A stretch of DNA of 64,000 bases from the NCBI RefSeq assembly GCF_038050405.1, contig NZ_CP150900.1:2604001-2668000 (forward strand), given 5' to 3'. The position numbers and the translations under genes are program-made. Position 1 is the first letter of the stretch, and the number at the start of each line of letters is the position of its first letter. The notes beneath the pieces were generated by a model. That model saw only the letters and a program-made list of their open reading frames with translations, was not told where the DNA came from and searched no databases. Positions 18,191 through 26,382 of the stretch are shown here, one piece after another. The stretch is from Paraburkholderia sp. IMGN_8 (GTDB lineage: Bacteria > Pseudomonadota > Gammaproteobacteria > Burkholderiales > Burkholderiaceae).

Positions 18191-19468
18191 ATGTCTCACG
18201 TCGCTGAATCAGCGCAGTCCTCGCAAACGCCCGCCTCCGCATCAAACTCCTCCTCGCCTGCTTCGGTCCCTGCCTCGCTTCCCTGGGTCACCCGCCTCGT
18301 GTCAATGGACACGGTGAGCCGCAATCCGAATCTCGGCCTGATCGAAACCGTGCGCGACGAACTGCGCGCCGTCGGTATCGAAGCGACGCTCACCCACGAC
18401 GACAGCGGCAAATGGGCCAACCTTTTCGCGACGATTCCCGCGCACGATGGCGAGACCAACGGCGGCGTGGTGCTATCGGGTCACACGGATGTCGTGCCGG
18501 TCGACGGCCAGCAATGGGACAGCGATCCATTCAAGCCGGAAATTCGCGGCGACAAACTATACGGGCGCGGCACCTGCGACATGAAAGGCTTCATCGGCGC
18601 GGCGCTTGCGCTAGTACCCGAGATGCAGCGCGCGAGGCTCGCGAAGCCGATTCACTTCGCGCTTTCGTTCGATGAAGAAGTGGGTTGCGCGGGCGCCCCG
18701 CTGCTGATTGCAGACCTGATGAAGCGCGGCGTGAAGCCGGACGGCTGCATCGTCGGCGAGCCGACCAGCATGCGCCCGATCGTCGCGCACAAGGGCATCA
18801 ACGCGTATCAATGCTGCGTGCGCGGCCAGGCCGCCCATTCGTCGCTGACGCCAAAGGGCTTGAACGCAATCGAATACGCCGCGCGCCTGATCTGCTACAT
18901 CCGCGATATGGCCGACCAGTTCCGCGAGCAAGGTCCGTTCGACGAGCTGTACGACGTGCCCTTCACCACCGCGCAAACCAGCACCATCACCGGCGGCAAT
19001 GCGATCAACACGGTGCCGGCCGAATGCCGCTTCCAGTTCGAATTCCGCAATCTGCCCACGCTCGATCCCGAACCGATCTTCGCGCGCATCGAACAATACG
19101 CGCGCGAAACGCTGCTGCCGAAAATGTTGCGCGAGCATCCGTTGGCGGCCATCGAGATCACTAAAATCGCCGCGGCGCCCGGGCTCGATTCGTCGGAACA
19201 GGCGGCCATCACGCAACTCGTGCGGGCGTTGACCGCCGACCAGGACAAACGCAAGGTGGCATACGGCACGGAGGCGGGGCTGTTCTCGCTGGCGGGAATT
19301 CCCAGTATCGTGTGCGGGCCTGGCGACATCCAGCAGGCGCACAAAGCGAACGAATTCGTCGCGCTCGATCAGCTTGTCGCTTGCGAGCGCTTCCTGCAAA
19401 AATTCATTCACAGCATGTCGGTCGACGCCTCGAAGGAAGTCCTCTTGGGGGACGCACACGCGCACTGA
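18191..19468 (+). CDS. argE: Acetylornithine deacetylase-type M20 peptidase
   Basis: 425 residues, cytoplasmic dinuclear-zinc amidohydrolase. Metal and catalytic motifs are LSGHTDVVPVDG, GRGTCDMKGF and DEEVGCAG; the dimerisation lid follows, and GTEAGLF with a late His completes the active site. This pattern is typical of ArgE, which converts N-acetylornithine to ornithine; a related acyl-amino-acid deacylase cannot be excluded. I start at MSHVAESAQ; the longer upstream frame is low-complexity. A Ser/Ala-rich leader of ~30 residues precedes the conserved domain. The last dozen residues (SKEVLLGDAHAH) come from copy 2 of the dispersed repeat. The next gene starts 56 bp downstream in the same direction. 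Confidence 0.85.
   Translation: MSHVAESAQSSQTPASASNSSSPASVPASLPWVTRLVSMDTVSRNPNLGLIETVRDELRAVGIEATLTHDDSGKWANLFATIPAHDGETNGGVVLSGHTDVVPVDGQQWDSDPFKPEIRGDKLYGRGTCDMKGFIGAALALVPEMQRARLAKPIHFALSFDEEVGCAGAPLLIADLMKRGVKPDGCIVGEPTSMRPIVAHKGINAYQCCVRGQAAHSSLTPKGLNAIEYAARLICYIRDMADQFREQGPFDELYDVPFTTAQTSTITGGNAINTVPAECRFQFEFRNLPTLDPEPIFARIEQYARETLLPKMLREHPLAAIEITKIAAAPGLDSSEQAAITQLVRALTADQDKRKVAYGTEAGLFSLAGIPSIVCGPGDIQQAHKANEFVALDQLVACERFLQKFIHSMSVDASKEVLLGDAHAH
19427..19454 (+). repeat. Dispersed ~30 bp repeat, copy 2, at the 3' end of argE
   Basis: The copy runs from GCCTCGAAGGAAGTCC into TCTTGGGGGAC. It has the same polarity and reading frame (KEV-LGD) as copy 1 and supplies most of the final residues of the ArgE-like protein. 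Confidence 0.7.
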
Positions 19469-19523
19469 AACTGAGCGGCTCGACAAGAGTCCTACGCATA
19501 TCGACAAAAACTACGCCCACGCC

Positions 19524-20558
19524 ATGTCAACCGCCACGCCGCAGCACACCGACCATACGATCGACGGCGAGCCGATCCCTACGCTCGACGACATCGCCAC
19601 GCAGCATTTTGCGTTGGCGCCGTGGGTCACGCGAACGCCGGTGTTCGACCGGCTCGACTTTCCGTCGCTGGAAGGCACGGTGGTGAACTTCAAGTTCGAA
19701 CTGCTGCAAGCGGGCGGCAGCTTCAAGGCCCGTGGCGCGTTCACCAACCTGCTGGCGCTCGACGAAGCGCAACGCAGCGCGGGCGTCACCTGCGTATCGG
19801 GCGGCAATCATGCAGTGGCGATCGCCTATGCGGCGATGCGTCTTGGCATCAGCGCGAAGGTGGTGTTGTTCCGCGCGGCCAATCCGGCGCGTGTCGCGTT
19901 GTGCCGGCAGTACCGTGCCGAGATCGTGTTCGCGGAAAACCTCGCCGAAGCGTTCGAACTGGTGCGCCGTATCGAGGCGGAGGAAGGCCGCTACTTCGTG
20001 CATCCGTTCAACGGCTATCGCACGGTGCTGGGCTCGGCCACACTCGGCTACGAATGGACCACGCAAACGCCCGACCTCGAAGCGGTGATCGTGCCGATCG
20101 GCGGCGGCGGCCTCGCCGCCGGCGTCGCCACGGCAATGAGGCTCGCGAATCCACGTGTGCATGTGTACGGCGTCGAACCCGAAGGATCGGATGCGATGGG
20201 CAAGAGCTTCGCCGCCAATCACACGGTCAAGATGGGCCCCATGCACAGCATCGCCGATTCGCTGATGGCGCCGCACACCGAGGAATACAGCTACGAACTA
20301 TGCCGCCGGCACATCGACCAGCTCGTCACCGTATCGGACGATCAACTGCGCTCGGCCATGCTGATCTTGTTCGGACAACTTAAGCTAGCGGTCGAACCGG
20401 CCTGCGCCGCCGCAACGGCGGCGCTGCTCGGACCGTTGCGCGAAAAGCTGCAAGGCAAGCGTGTCGGCGTTCTGCTATGCGGCACCAACACTGACCCGGT
20501 CAGTTTTGCCGCACACATCGAACGGGCTCGCTCGCTGACGCCGGAGTCTCCGGTTTAA
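19524..20558 (+). CDS. Threonine/serine dehydratase-like PLP enzyme
   Basis: 344 residues, fold-type II PLP enzyme. The Schiff-base Lys is in GGSFKARGAF, the phosphate-binding Gly loop in IGGGGLAAGV, and SGGNHAVAIAYAA and LLCGTNTD fit the threonine ammonia-lyase/serine racemase branch. There is no C-terminal ACT domain, so it resembles catabolic (TdcB-like) rather than feedback-regulated biosynthetic enzymes. The exact substrate is not decided by the sequence; hydroxyectoine-type lyases share this architecture. The start is the ATG at 19524, 56 bp after the argE-like gene, so the two may be co-transcribed. The longer upstream frame runs through argE and the dispersed repeat and is not credible. 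Confidence 0.82.
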   Translation: MSTATPQHTDHTIDGEPIPTLDDIATQHFALAPWVTRTPVFDRLDFPSLEGTVVNFKFELLQAGGSFKARGAFTNLLALDEAQRSAGVTCVSGGNHAVAIAYAAMRLGISAKVVLFRAANPARVALCRQYRAEIVFAENLAEAFELVRRIEAEEGRYFVHPFNGYRTVLGSATLGYEWTTQTPDLEAVIVPIGGGGLAAGVATAMRLANPRVHVYGVEPEGSDAMGKSFAANHTVKMGPMHSIADSLMAPHTEEYSYELCRRHIDQLVTVSDDQLRSAMLILFGQLKLAVEPACAAATAALLGPLREKLQGKRVGVLLCGTNTDPVSFAAHIERARSLTPESPV

Positions 20559-20656
20559 TCCCATTTAACAATCCATAACGCCTTTCCCGGCTAAGGGACT
20601 AGTCTATCCTTCTGAGCTTGGTATCATTCGGGTATCAATTTTCAGGGGGAACCTCT

Positions 20657-21094
20657 ATGAGCATGATCAAGGAATTCAAGGAATTTGCCCTCAAGGGCAA
20701 CGTGATGGATCTCGCCGTCGGTGTGATTATCGGCGGTGCTTTTTCCACCATCGTCAATTCGATTGTTAAAGACCTGATCATGCCCGTTGTCGGACTTGCT
20801 ACCGGCGGCCTCGATTTCTCCAATAAATTCGTCCGTCTGGGCGATATTCCGGCCAGCTTCAAAGGTAGCCCAGAGTCGTATAAAGACTTGCAGACGGCAG
20901 GCGTTGCCGTATTCGGTTATGGCTCGTTTATCACCGTCCTGATCAACTTCATCATCCTCGCGTTCATCATCTTCCTGATGGTCAAGTTCATCAACAATCT
21001 GCGCAAGCCGGCTGAGGCCGCGCCGGCCGAGCCGCCGGAAGATGTGCTGCTGCTGCGCGAAATCCGCGATTCCCTGAAGAACCCGGCGCATTAA
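20657..21094 (+). CDS. mscL: Large-conductance mechanosensitive channel
   Basis: 145 residues, homopentameric inner-membrane channel that opens under hypo-osmotic shock. GGGGGA lies 7 bases before the ATG at 20657. The N-terminal amphipathic helix is [22 protein letters not shown]1 is [20 protein letters not shown], and a periplasmic loop with FGYGSF follows. TM2 is [20 protein letters not shown], and the cytoplasmic helix ends in [13 protein letters not shown]. All family elements are present and length is normal. It converges on the hybrid-kinase operon, separated by strong hairpins. Confidence 0.96.
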   Translation: MSMIKEFKEFALKGNVMDLAVGVIIGGAFSTIVNSIVKDLIMPVVGLATGGLDFSNKFVRLGDIPASFKGSPESYKDLQTAGVAVFGYGSFITVLINFIILAFIIFLMVKFINNLRKPAEAAPAEPPEDVLLLREIRDSLKNPAH

Positions 21095-21097
21095 GCA

Positions 21098-21125
21098 TTG
21101 GACCCGGCACATCAGCCGGGTCCAA
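21098..21125 (+). other. Perfect hairpin just after mscL
   Basis: TTGGACCCGGC (21098-21108) and GCCGGGTCCAA (21115-21125) form a perfect 11 bp stem with a 6-nt loop. It has no T-tract of its own and lies directly before the true terminator, so it could act as a 3' stability structure. Confidence 0.6.
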
Positions 21126-21128
21126 TAA

Positions 21129-21168
21129 AAAGGCCTGCTGCGATTGACTCGCAGCAGGCCTTTTTTAT
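21129..21168. terminator. Bidirectional terminator between mscL and the hybrid kinase gene
   Basis: AAGGCCTGCTGCGA pairs with TCGCAGCAGGCCTT around TTGAC and is flanked by A5 on the left and T6 on the right. It can therefore serve both convergent transcripts. Confidence 0.85.
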
Positions 21169-21217
21169 CGTGCGCTCAACATACCCGCACGCAGCGCGAA
21201 AATGTCCATCCGGTGCA

Positions 21218-23191
21218 CTATTCGTCCTGCTGCGCCTTCCGATTCGCCACGCTTTCGATCATCGTTTCAAGCTGGCCGAAATTGACCGGTTTGGTCAAAT
21301 GCGAAGTGAAACCGGCGCTCAGACAACGGCGCACGTCTTCGTCGGTGCCGAAGCCTGTCAACGCAACCGCGGGCACGTCCGAATGCTCGCGGAACGCCCT
21401 GATGAAATCGAGGCCTGTGCCGTCGGGCAAACCCACGTCGCTGATCACCAGCTCAAAGGTGCGCGCCTGAGTAGCGGCCAGCGCATCGTCCACGCGCCCG
21501 ACCACCGTCACGTCATGTCCGAGGCCGCGAATCAGCTGCGCCATCACCTCCGCGGTATCGAGGTGGTCCTCAATTAACAGAATGGTCAGGAGACCTGCCG
21601 CATGCACTTCGGCCGGTGCGCTCACGAGGGGCGCTTCGGCAGGTTTCGCGGCGGTCGGCAGCGTGATCGTGAAAGTCGCGCCGCAATGCGCGCCCGGGCT
21701 TTGCGCGATCACCGTGCCGCCATGCACGTCGGTCAGCGCCTTGGTGATCGCAAGGCCGAGGCCGAGCCCGCCGAACTGCCGCGTCATGTTCTGGTTGCCC
21801 TGCTCGAACGCGTTGAACAGCTTGCCGATCTGCTCCGGTTCGATGCCGATACCCGTGTCTTCAACCGAGATCTGCACGTGCATGCGTTCGTCGCGCGTGC
21901 GCACGTAGATATGGCCGCCGTCCGGCGTGAACTTGGCGGCGTTGCGAATCAGGTTCCACAACATCTGTTGCAGCCGTGCACGGTCGGCCAGCACGTAATG
22001 GTGCTGCGCGTTCTTGTGCACGTGCACGTCCTGCTGCTTGACCTGGATCTCGCTGCGAAACAGTTCGAGCACGCTGTCGAGCACGTCGTGCACGTCGACG
22101 GTTTCCAGCGATAGGCGCAGCTTGCCGTTCGCCACCCGCGTGAGGTCGAGCAAGTCGTCGATCAGCCGCGCTTCGAGTTCGACGTTGCGACGGATCATGC
22201 GCACACTCGCGCGCGCCTGCTCGGGCAGATCCGCAATCATCTCCAGCACGCTGGCGCCGGCCAGTACCGGCGTAAGCGGCGTGCGCAATTCATGCGACAG
22301 CATCGCCAGAAAGCGGTCTTTCGCGCGGTTGGCCTCTTCGGCGGTCTGGCGGGCGGCCTGCTCCGACGCGAGCAGGCGTTCGCGCTCCTCGATCGCTTCA
22401 CGCTGCGGATGAATGTCCGTGCAACTGCCGAACCATTTGCTGACGTTGCCGTCGGCGTCGCGCATGGCGACCACGCGGGCGTCGAACCAGCGATATTCGC
22501 CGTCGTGGCGGCGAATCCGCAGTTCGTGCCGATAGTCGCCGGCACCGCTCTTCACCGCCCTGAGCCAGGTGCTGCGGATTTCCTCGCGGTCGTCTGCATG
22601 CACGGCGTCGAGCCATGCGAGGCCGTATGAACTGCTTTCGGCCAGCCCCGTGTAGTCGAACCACTGCTTCGACAGAAAATCGCAATCGCCCTCGGCGTTG
22701 CAGGTCAGCACAAGGTGCGGCAACGCTTCCGACAAGGTCCGGTAATGCTGTTCGCGATCGCGCAGCAGCAAGGCTTCGTCCGAGGCTTTCTGCAAGCGCA
22801 CTTGCGACAGCACCCGCTCGACGGCTTCGGGCAGGTAATCGAGGTAATCGCCGGATTTCGGCACCACGTCGGACACGCCCGCGCGCAACGCTTCGATCAC
22901 GCGGGATTCGTCAGTGAAACCAGTCACGAGAATGGCGGGAATCCGCACGCCCTCAGCGCGCAAGCGGCGAAAGAAGTCGAGGCCGGTCTCCGGCCCGCTG
23001 AGCTGGTAATCGAGCACCAGCAGGTCGGGAGAGCTCGCGGCGAGCCGCTCGCGGGCCGCCTCGACACCGGCGCAGATCGCCACCCGGCAGCCGGCGCGCT
23101 CGAGCGACTTGCGCGCGAGCCGCAGAATACCTTCGTCGTCGTCGACGACCAGCACATACGCGGCGGGCAGCGTGGATACTTCTGGGGTCAT
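21218..23191 (-). CDS. Hybrid sensor histidine kinase with receivers at both ends
   Basis: 657 residues, no transmembrane segment, so cytoplasmic. Domain order is receiver (~10-125, Asp in LLVLDYQLSGPETG), PAS/PAC (~150-275, LVLTCNAEGDCDFLSKQWFD), HisKA (His in FLAMLSHELRTPLTPVL), HATPase (NLIRNAAKFT, VEDTGIGIEPEQIG, GLGLGLAITKAL) and a second receiver (~535-650, LVISDVGLPDGTGLDFI). The ATG at 23191 has GAAGA upstream; a TTG two codons earlier is less likely. It is the last gene of a three-gene minus-strand operon, 78 bp after a stand-alone receiver. The likely relay is the membrane kinase to the small receiver to this hybrid kinase. No DNA-binding output is encoded locally. Confidence 0.88.
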   Translation of the reverse strand: MTPEVSTLPAAYVLVVDDDEGILRLARKSLERAGCRVAICAGVEAARERLAASSPDLLVLDYQLSGPETGLDFFRRLRAEGVRIPAILVTGFTDESRVIEALRAGVSDVVPKSGDYLDYLPEAVERVLSQVRLQKASDEALLLRDREQHYRTLSEALPHLVLTCNAEGDCDFLSKQWFDYTGLAESSSYGLAWLDAVHADDREEIRSTWLRAVKSGAGDYRHELRIRRHDGEYRWFDARVVAMRDADGNVSKWFGSCTDIHPQREAIEERERLLASEQAARQTAEEANRAKDRFLAMLSHELRTPLTPVLAGASVLEMIADLPEQARASVRMIRRNVELEARLIDDLLDLTRVANGKLRLSLETVDVHDVLDSVLELFRSEIQVKQQDVHVHKNAQHHYVLADRARLQQMLWNLIRNAAKFTPDGGHIYVRTRDERMHVQISVEDTGIGIEPEQIGKLFNAFEQGNQNMTRQFGGLGLGLAITKALTDVHGGTVIAQSPGAHCGATFTITLPTAAKPAEAPLVSAPAEVHAAGLLTILLIEDHLDTAEVMAQLIRGLGHDVTVVGRVDDALAATQARTFELVISDVGLPDGTGLDFIRAFREHSDVPAVALTGFGTDEDVRRCLSAGFTSHLTKPVNFGQLETMIESVANRKAQQDE

Positions 23192-23269
23192 GCGCAATCT
23201 TCTTTGGCTAGGTCTGGTGTAGCTATGTTTGTAACGGGCGGCTTTCGGGCGTCTGCCAAGAGGCGCCCG

Positions 23270-23749
23270 TCATGGCGCCGCCAGCCGATGACCGGGCGGC
23301 AGCTTGACCACCTGCAGAAAAAAGCCGAGACGCCGCACCGCTTCGATGAACGCATCGTACTCGACCGGCTTGGTGATGTAGACGTTGCAGCCGAGTTCAT
23401 AGCAGCGCGCGATTTCGCGCGGATCGTCGGTCGTGGTCAGGACGATAACCGGCACCGCGGCGGTCTGCGGCGAATCCTTCAAACGCCGCAACACTTCGAA
23501 ACCATCGACGCGCGGCATCTTCAGATCCAGCAGCACGACGAAATTCGTCAGATCTTCGCGTGGCGGATAGGGACTCGCGGCGGCGTCGGCCGGCGCGGGG
23601 CCGAAAAAATAATCGAGTGCTTGCTGACCGTCGCGAAAACGCACGAAACCGTTCGAAATACCGGCGCGGCGCAAATTGCGCTCGACGAGCGTTGCGTGGC
23701 CGTCGTCGTCTTCGATCAGCACGATGCTGACCGTCTCCCCGTGACTCAT
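23270..23749 (-). CDS. Single-domain response regulator, Rcp1-like
   Basis: 159 residues consisting only of a receiver: IVLIEDDDGHATLVERNLRR at the start, phosphoacceptor Asp in FVVLLDLKMPRVDGFEVLRR, Thr in VIVLTTTDDPRE and Lys in VYITKPVEYDAF. The long insert between the acidic pocket and the phospho-Asp (FGPAPADAAASPYPPREDL) is typical of the Rcp1 group that partners phytochrome and CHASE-type kinases. It has no output domain, so it probably shuttles phosphate between kinases. It lies 89 bp downstream of a CHASE3-type kinase gene and 78 bp upstream of the hybrid kinase gene, all in the same direction. Confidence 0.88.
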   Translation of the reverse strand: MSHGETVSIVLIEDDDGHATLVERNLRRAGISNGFVRFRDGQQALDYFFGPAPADAAASPYPPREDLTNFVVLLDLKMPRVDGFEVLRRLKDSPQTAAVPVIVLTTTDDPREIARCYELGCNVYITKPVEYDAFIEAVRRLGFFLQVVKLPPGHRLAAP

Positions 23750-23838
23750 ATGCCCTCCGTACCGGCGATTCGTTTACGCATATTGTTTCTAAGTATCCCC
23801 ACTATTGCCCCGGCTGCCGATCTCAATTCGATAGCACT

Positions 23839-25449
23839 TCAATGGCGCGCCGGTTGCTCCGGCAGCACGACGAAAAAGGTCGACCCCGCGCCTTCCGCCG
23901 ACTCCACCCAAACCCGGCCGCCGTGCCGCTCCACCATGCGCCGCACCACCGCAAGCCCGATGCCCTCGCCGCTCGCGACGTCGCCGTGCAGACGCTGAAA
24001 CGCGCGGAACACCTTCGACATATACGCGGCCGGAATCCCGAGTCCATTGTCGCGCACGTAATAGGTGCGGGTGCGCAGCACGCCCGGCTCCTTTTCGTCC
24101 ACCGGTTCCGGCTCCAGCGCGCCGATCTCGATGCGCCCGTGACGCACCGGGTCGAGATAGTTGAGCGCGTTGCCGATCAGGTTACTGAAAATCTGTTCGA
24201 TCGCGCCCGGGTCGCCCCACGCGGGCGGCAACTCGCGCACGGTGACCACCGCCGCGCGCTGCTTGATCGCGCCCTGCAGCGCATCGACCACCCGGCCCAC
24301 CACTCGCCCGACGCTCACGCGCTGCCACTGATATTCGAGCCGGCCGGCACGCGAAATGCGCAGCAGCGCGTCGATGATCGCCGCGGCCCGCGTCACCGCG
24401 GTACGCAGATATTGCAATGACTCCCGCACGTCGCCGTCGAGGATATGCACCATGCGTCGATGCTCGGCTTGCGGCAAGTTGGCCGCCTCGACGGTCCTGT
24501 GCAGTTCGTCGCACGACACCTGTAACTCTTTCGAAAAACCTTGCAGATTCACCAGCGGCGAGCGTAGATCGTGCGACACGCTATAGATGAACATTTCGTT
24601 GTCTTGCGTTTCCTGGCGCAACTCCTCGTTGACGCCCGCGAGCTCCTGTGCACGCGCCTGGAGCCGCGCTTTCAGCATGGCCTGCTTGCCTTCCGCCTCG
24701 CGCAAACGGGCGCCAGTCTGATGAAGCACCGCGTCGAGTGCGGCGATTTCGTCGTTGCCGGAAAGCGGCGCCGCGAGCGGCCGCCCGTTGCCCAGACGTT
24801 CAGCGTTATCGGTCAACACTTCCAGCCGCCGGCCGATGCTGCGCGCAAACACCACGGCGGTGGCTGCCCAGATCAGCATCGAGCCGATCACCGCGGCGAT
24901 CAGCGCATATTGCTGGCGCTCGCGCCGCCGCGCGAGAGACGCGTCGCGCTCGGCGTCGAGCCGCGACGCCTCTTTGTCGAACGCAGCGAGTTCGTCGCGG
25001 AACAGCGCGATCTGCTGAGGCAGCGCACCGCCTTCCAGCGCGGCGAACGAATTCAGACTGCGCCGCGCATGTAGCGCCTGCGAGATCGCGGCGGTCTGCG
25101 CGCGATACGCTTCGATCGCCTGTTGCATCTTGCGCACGCGCCGGACTTGCTGCGGCGTATCGGCGACTAGCGCCTCGAGGTGCGCAAGCCGGTCGCCGAG
25201 CTCAACCCACACTGTATGACGGTCAATAAACAATGGATCGCCGACGACCATACCCGTGCGCACCCGCGCGGCCTGACGCAGCAGCGGATCGACAATGGCC
25301 GACGACTGATAGAGGATCTGCTTGCTGTTGGCGACCCACTGCGCGGCCTGCGCCGTTTGCTCCTGGGTATCGAAGACGACGCCCAGGAGCGCCAGCTCGA
25401 CCACGCTCGGCACTGCAATCAGCAGCAGACCCTTGGTGAAAAGTTTCAT
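23839..25449 (-). CDS. Membrane sensor histidine kinase with a CHASE3-type sensor
   Basis: 536 residues. TM1 is at ~7-28, and a helical periplasmic domain of ~150 residues (NSKQILYQSSAIVDPLLRQA onward) resembles CHASE3. TM2 is at ~183-203, followed by HAMP, a coiled coil, HisKA (His in FIYSVSHDLRSPLVNLQGF) and HATPase (NLIGNALNYL, VRDNGLGIPAAY, GIGLAVVRRMV). Such kinases are usually cognate to Rcp1-like receivers, and one is encoded next. I start at ATG 25449 (MKLFTKGLLL); a GTG at 25467 would add six residues. It is the first gene of the signalling operon. The stimulus is unknown. Confidence 0.87.
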   Translation of the reverse strand: MKLFTKGLLLIAVPSVVELALLGVVFDTQEQTAQAAQWVANSKQILYQSSAIVDPLLRQAARVRTGMVVGDPLFIDRHTVWVELGDRLAHLEALVADTPQQVRRVRKMQQAIEAYRAQTAAISQALHARRSLNSFAALEGGALPQQIALFRDELAAFDKEASRLDAERDASLARRRERQQYALIAAVIGSMLIWAATAVVFARSIGRRLEVLTDNAERLGNGRPLAAPLSGNDEIAALDAVLHQTGARLREAEGKQAMLKARLQARAQELAGVNEELRQETQDNEMFIYSVSHDLRSPLVNLQGFSKELQVSCDELHRTVEAANLPQAEHRRMVHILDGDVRESLQYLRTAVTRAAAIIDALLRISRAGRLEYQWQRVSVGRVVGRVVDALQGAIKQRAAVVTVRELPPAWGDPGAIEQIFSNLIGNALNYLDPVRHGRIEIGALEPEPVDEKEPGVLRTRTYYVRDNGLGIPAAYMSKVFRAFQRLHGDVASGEGIGLAVVRRMVERHGGRVWVESAEGAGSTFFVVLPEQPARH

Positions 25450-25884
25450 GTTCGCCCAATGGGTCACTCAGGCCCCGGCGGCACGCGAGGACAGCTTGCC
25501 GCCTGACCATGCTGCCGGGCCGCGGTGCCGGACGGCGAGCACGGCGCGGCGCAGCCGGACGGGCCATTATCGACGCGAATGTGAGATATTTCAACGTAGA
25601 GGCAAGATGGGCTCGCCCACATAAAAATGACTTTTTTATTGATCACATGTGTTTTTTCGGCGGCGCGTGCGTCTATGATGGAAACAGATGTGTTGGGAAG
25701 CGAAAGCGCGCGGCGAGGCGATTCGGCATGATTCGTGCGGGAGGCGGTGTGACGGCGCAGTCGTCGAATCACCGTGAATCCGGCCTTGTCGTATGCTATA
25801 AAAGATCGACGTGCGGCGCGCGAAGCCGGGAGTGGTCGCATGAGGACGCTGCGTTTCTTGCAATTCTTTTTCAGGCGAATTTTT
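25450..25884. other. Divergent intergenic region with promoter-like sequence
   Basis: This 435 bp gap lies between the kinase operon (minus) and a plus-strand unknown gene. Its middle is A+T-rich (about 25620-25660) and includes TTGATCACATGTG, which resembles half of a CRP/FNR-type site. Nothing in it looks translated except a possible N-terminal extension of the following gene. Confidence 0.4.
25797..25802 (+). promoter_or_regulatory. Candidate -10 box for the following unknown gene
   Basis: TATAAA in TATGCTATAAAAGATC lies 83 bp upstream of the start at 25885. The -35 region is weak. Confidence 0.35.
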
Positions 25885-26334
25885 ATGTCCTTCCCGAAAA
25901 AGCGTAGACGCGCGAAGGTGGACGGCGATGAGTCGTTCCTCGCGGTGCTGCGGCATTTCAAACCATTCGGTCAGCTCGACACCAAGATTGCGCGCGCTCG
26001 CGCGCAGGATGAACCGGTGCTCTATGCGCATGTGCTGCCAGGGCTCGATGTCCTTTTGTGCAGCGTGCGAGGGGCGCAGCCGCCTTATCCGGCGCCGGCT
26101 GAGTTGCGGCGGCGTTGTATTGAGTCCATTACCAATGCGTTGGAACAGCCGCTCGATGGGCTGGAGAACGGCGGGTATTGGTATGAGGCCGATGGGTTTG
26201 GGTTTTTGGTCTTTGCCAGCCGGGCCAGGGGGAAGATCCTGACGGAGTTTGGAGCCACCCGGGTTGGTGGCGCCCGTAGGGGGGTTCGGCGGCAGGATGC
26301 CGCTGGGGATGCCGCTCCGCGGTCTTTGAGGTAA
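25885..26334 (+). CDS. Unknown basic protein facing repeat element B
   Basis: 149 residues from MSFPKKRRRAKVDGDE; an ATG at 25840 with GGGAG upstream would add 15 residues and is a fair alternative. The N-terminus is strongly basic. The middle (FLAVLRHFKPFGQLDTKIAR, then YAHVLPGLDVLLCSVRG) and GGYWYEADGFGFLVFAS look like a folded domain, which I do not recognise. The tail is Arg/Gly-rich. Third positions shift from C towards T near the 3' end (about 25 T to 17 C over the last ~85 codons). The stop codon is ~50 bp from repeat element B. Some C-terminal residues may be a product of sequence decay. Confidence 0.55.
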   Translation: MSFPKKRRRAKVDGDESFLAVLRHFKPFGQLDTKIARARAQDEPVLYAHVLPGLDVLLCSVRGAQPPYPAPAELRRRCIESITNALEQPLDGLENGGYWYEADGFGFLVFASRARGKILTEFGATRVGGARRGVRRQDAAGDAAPRSLR

Positions 26335-26382
26335 GGTTTTTTGCCTTTCAGGCGGATTTTGTTCTGTCTGCCTGGGGTGGTG

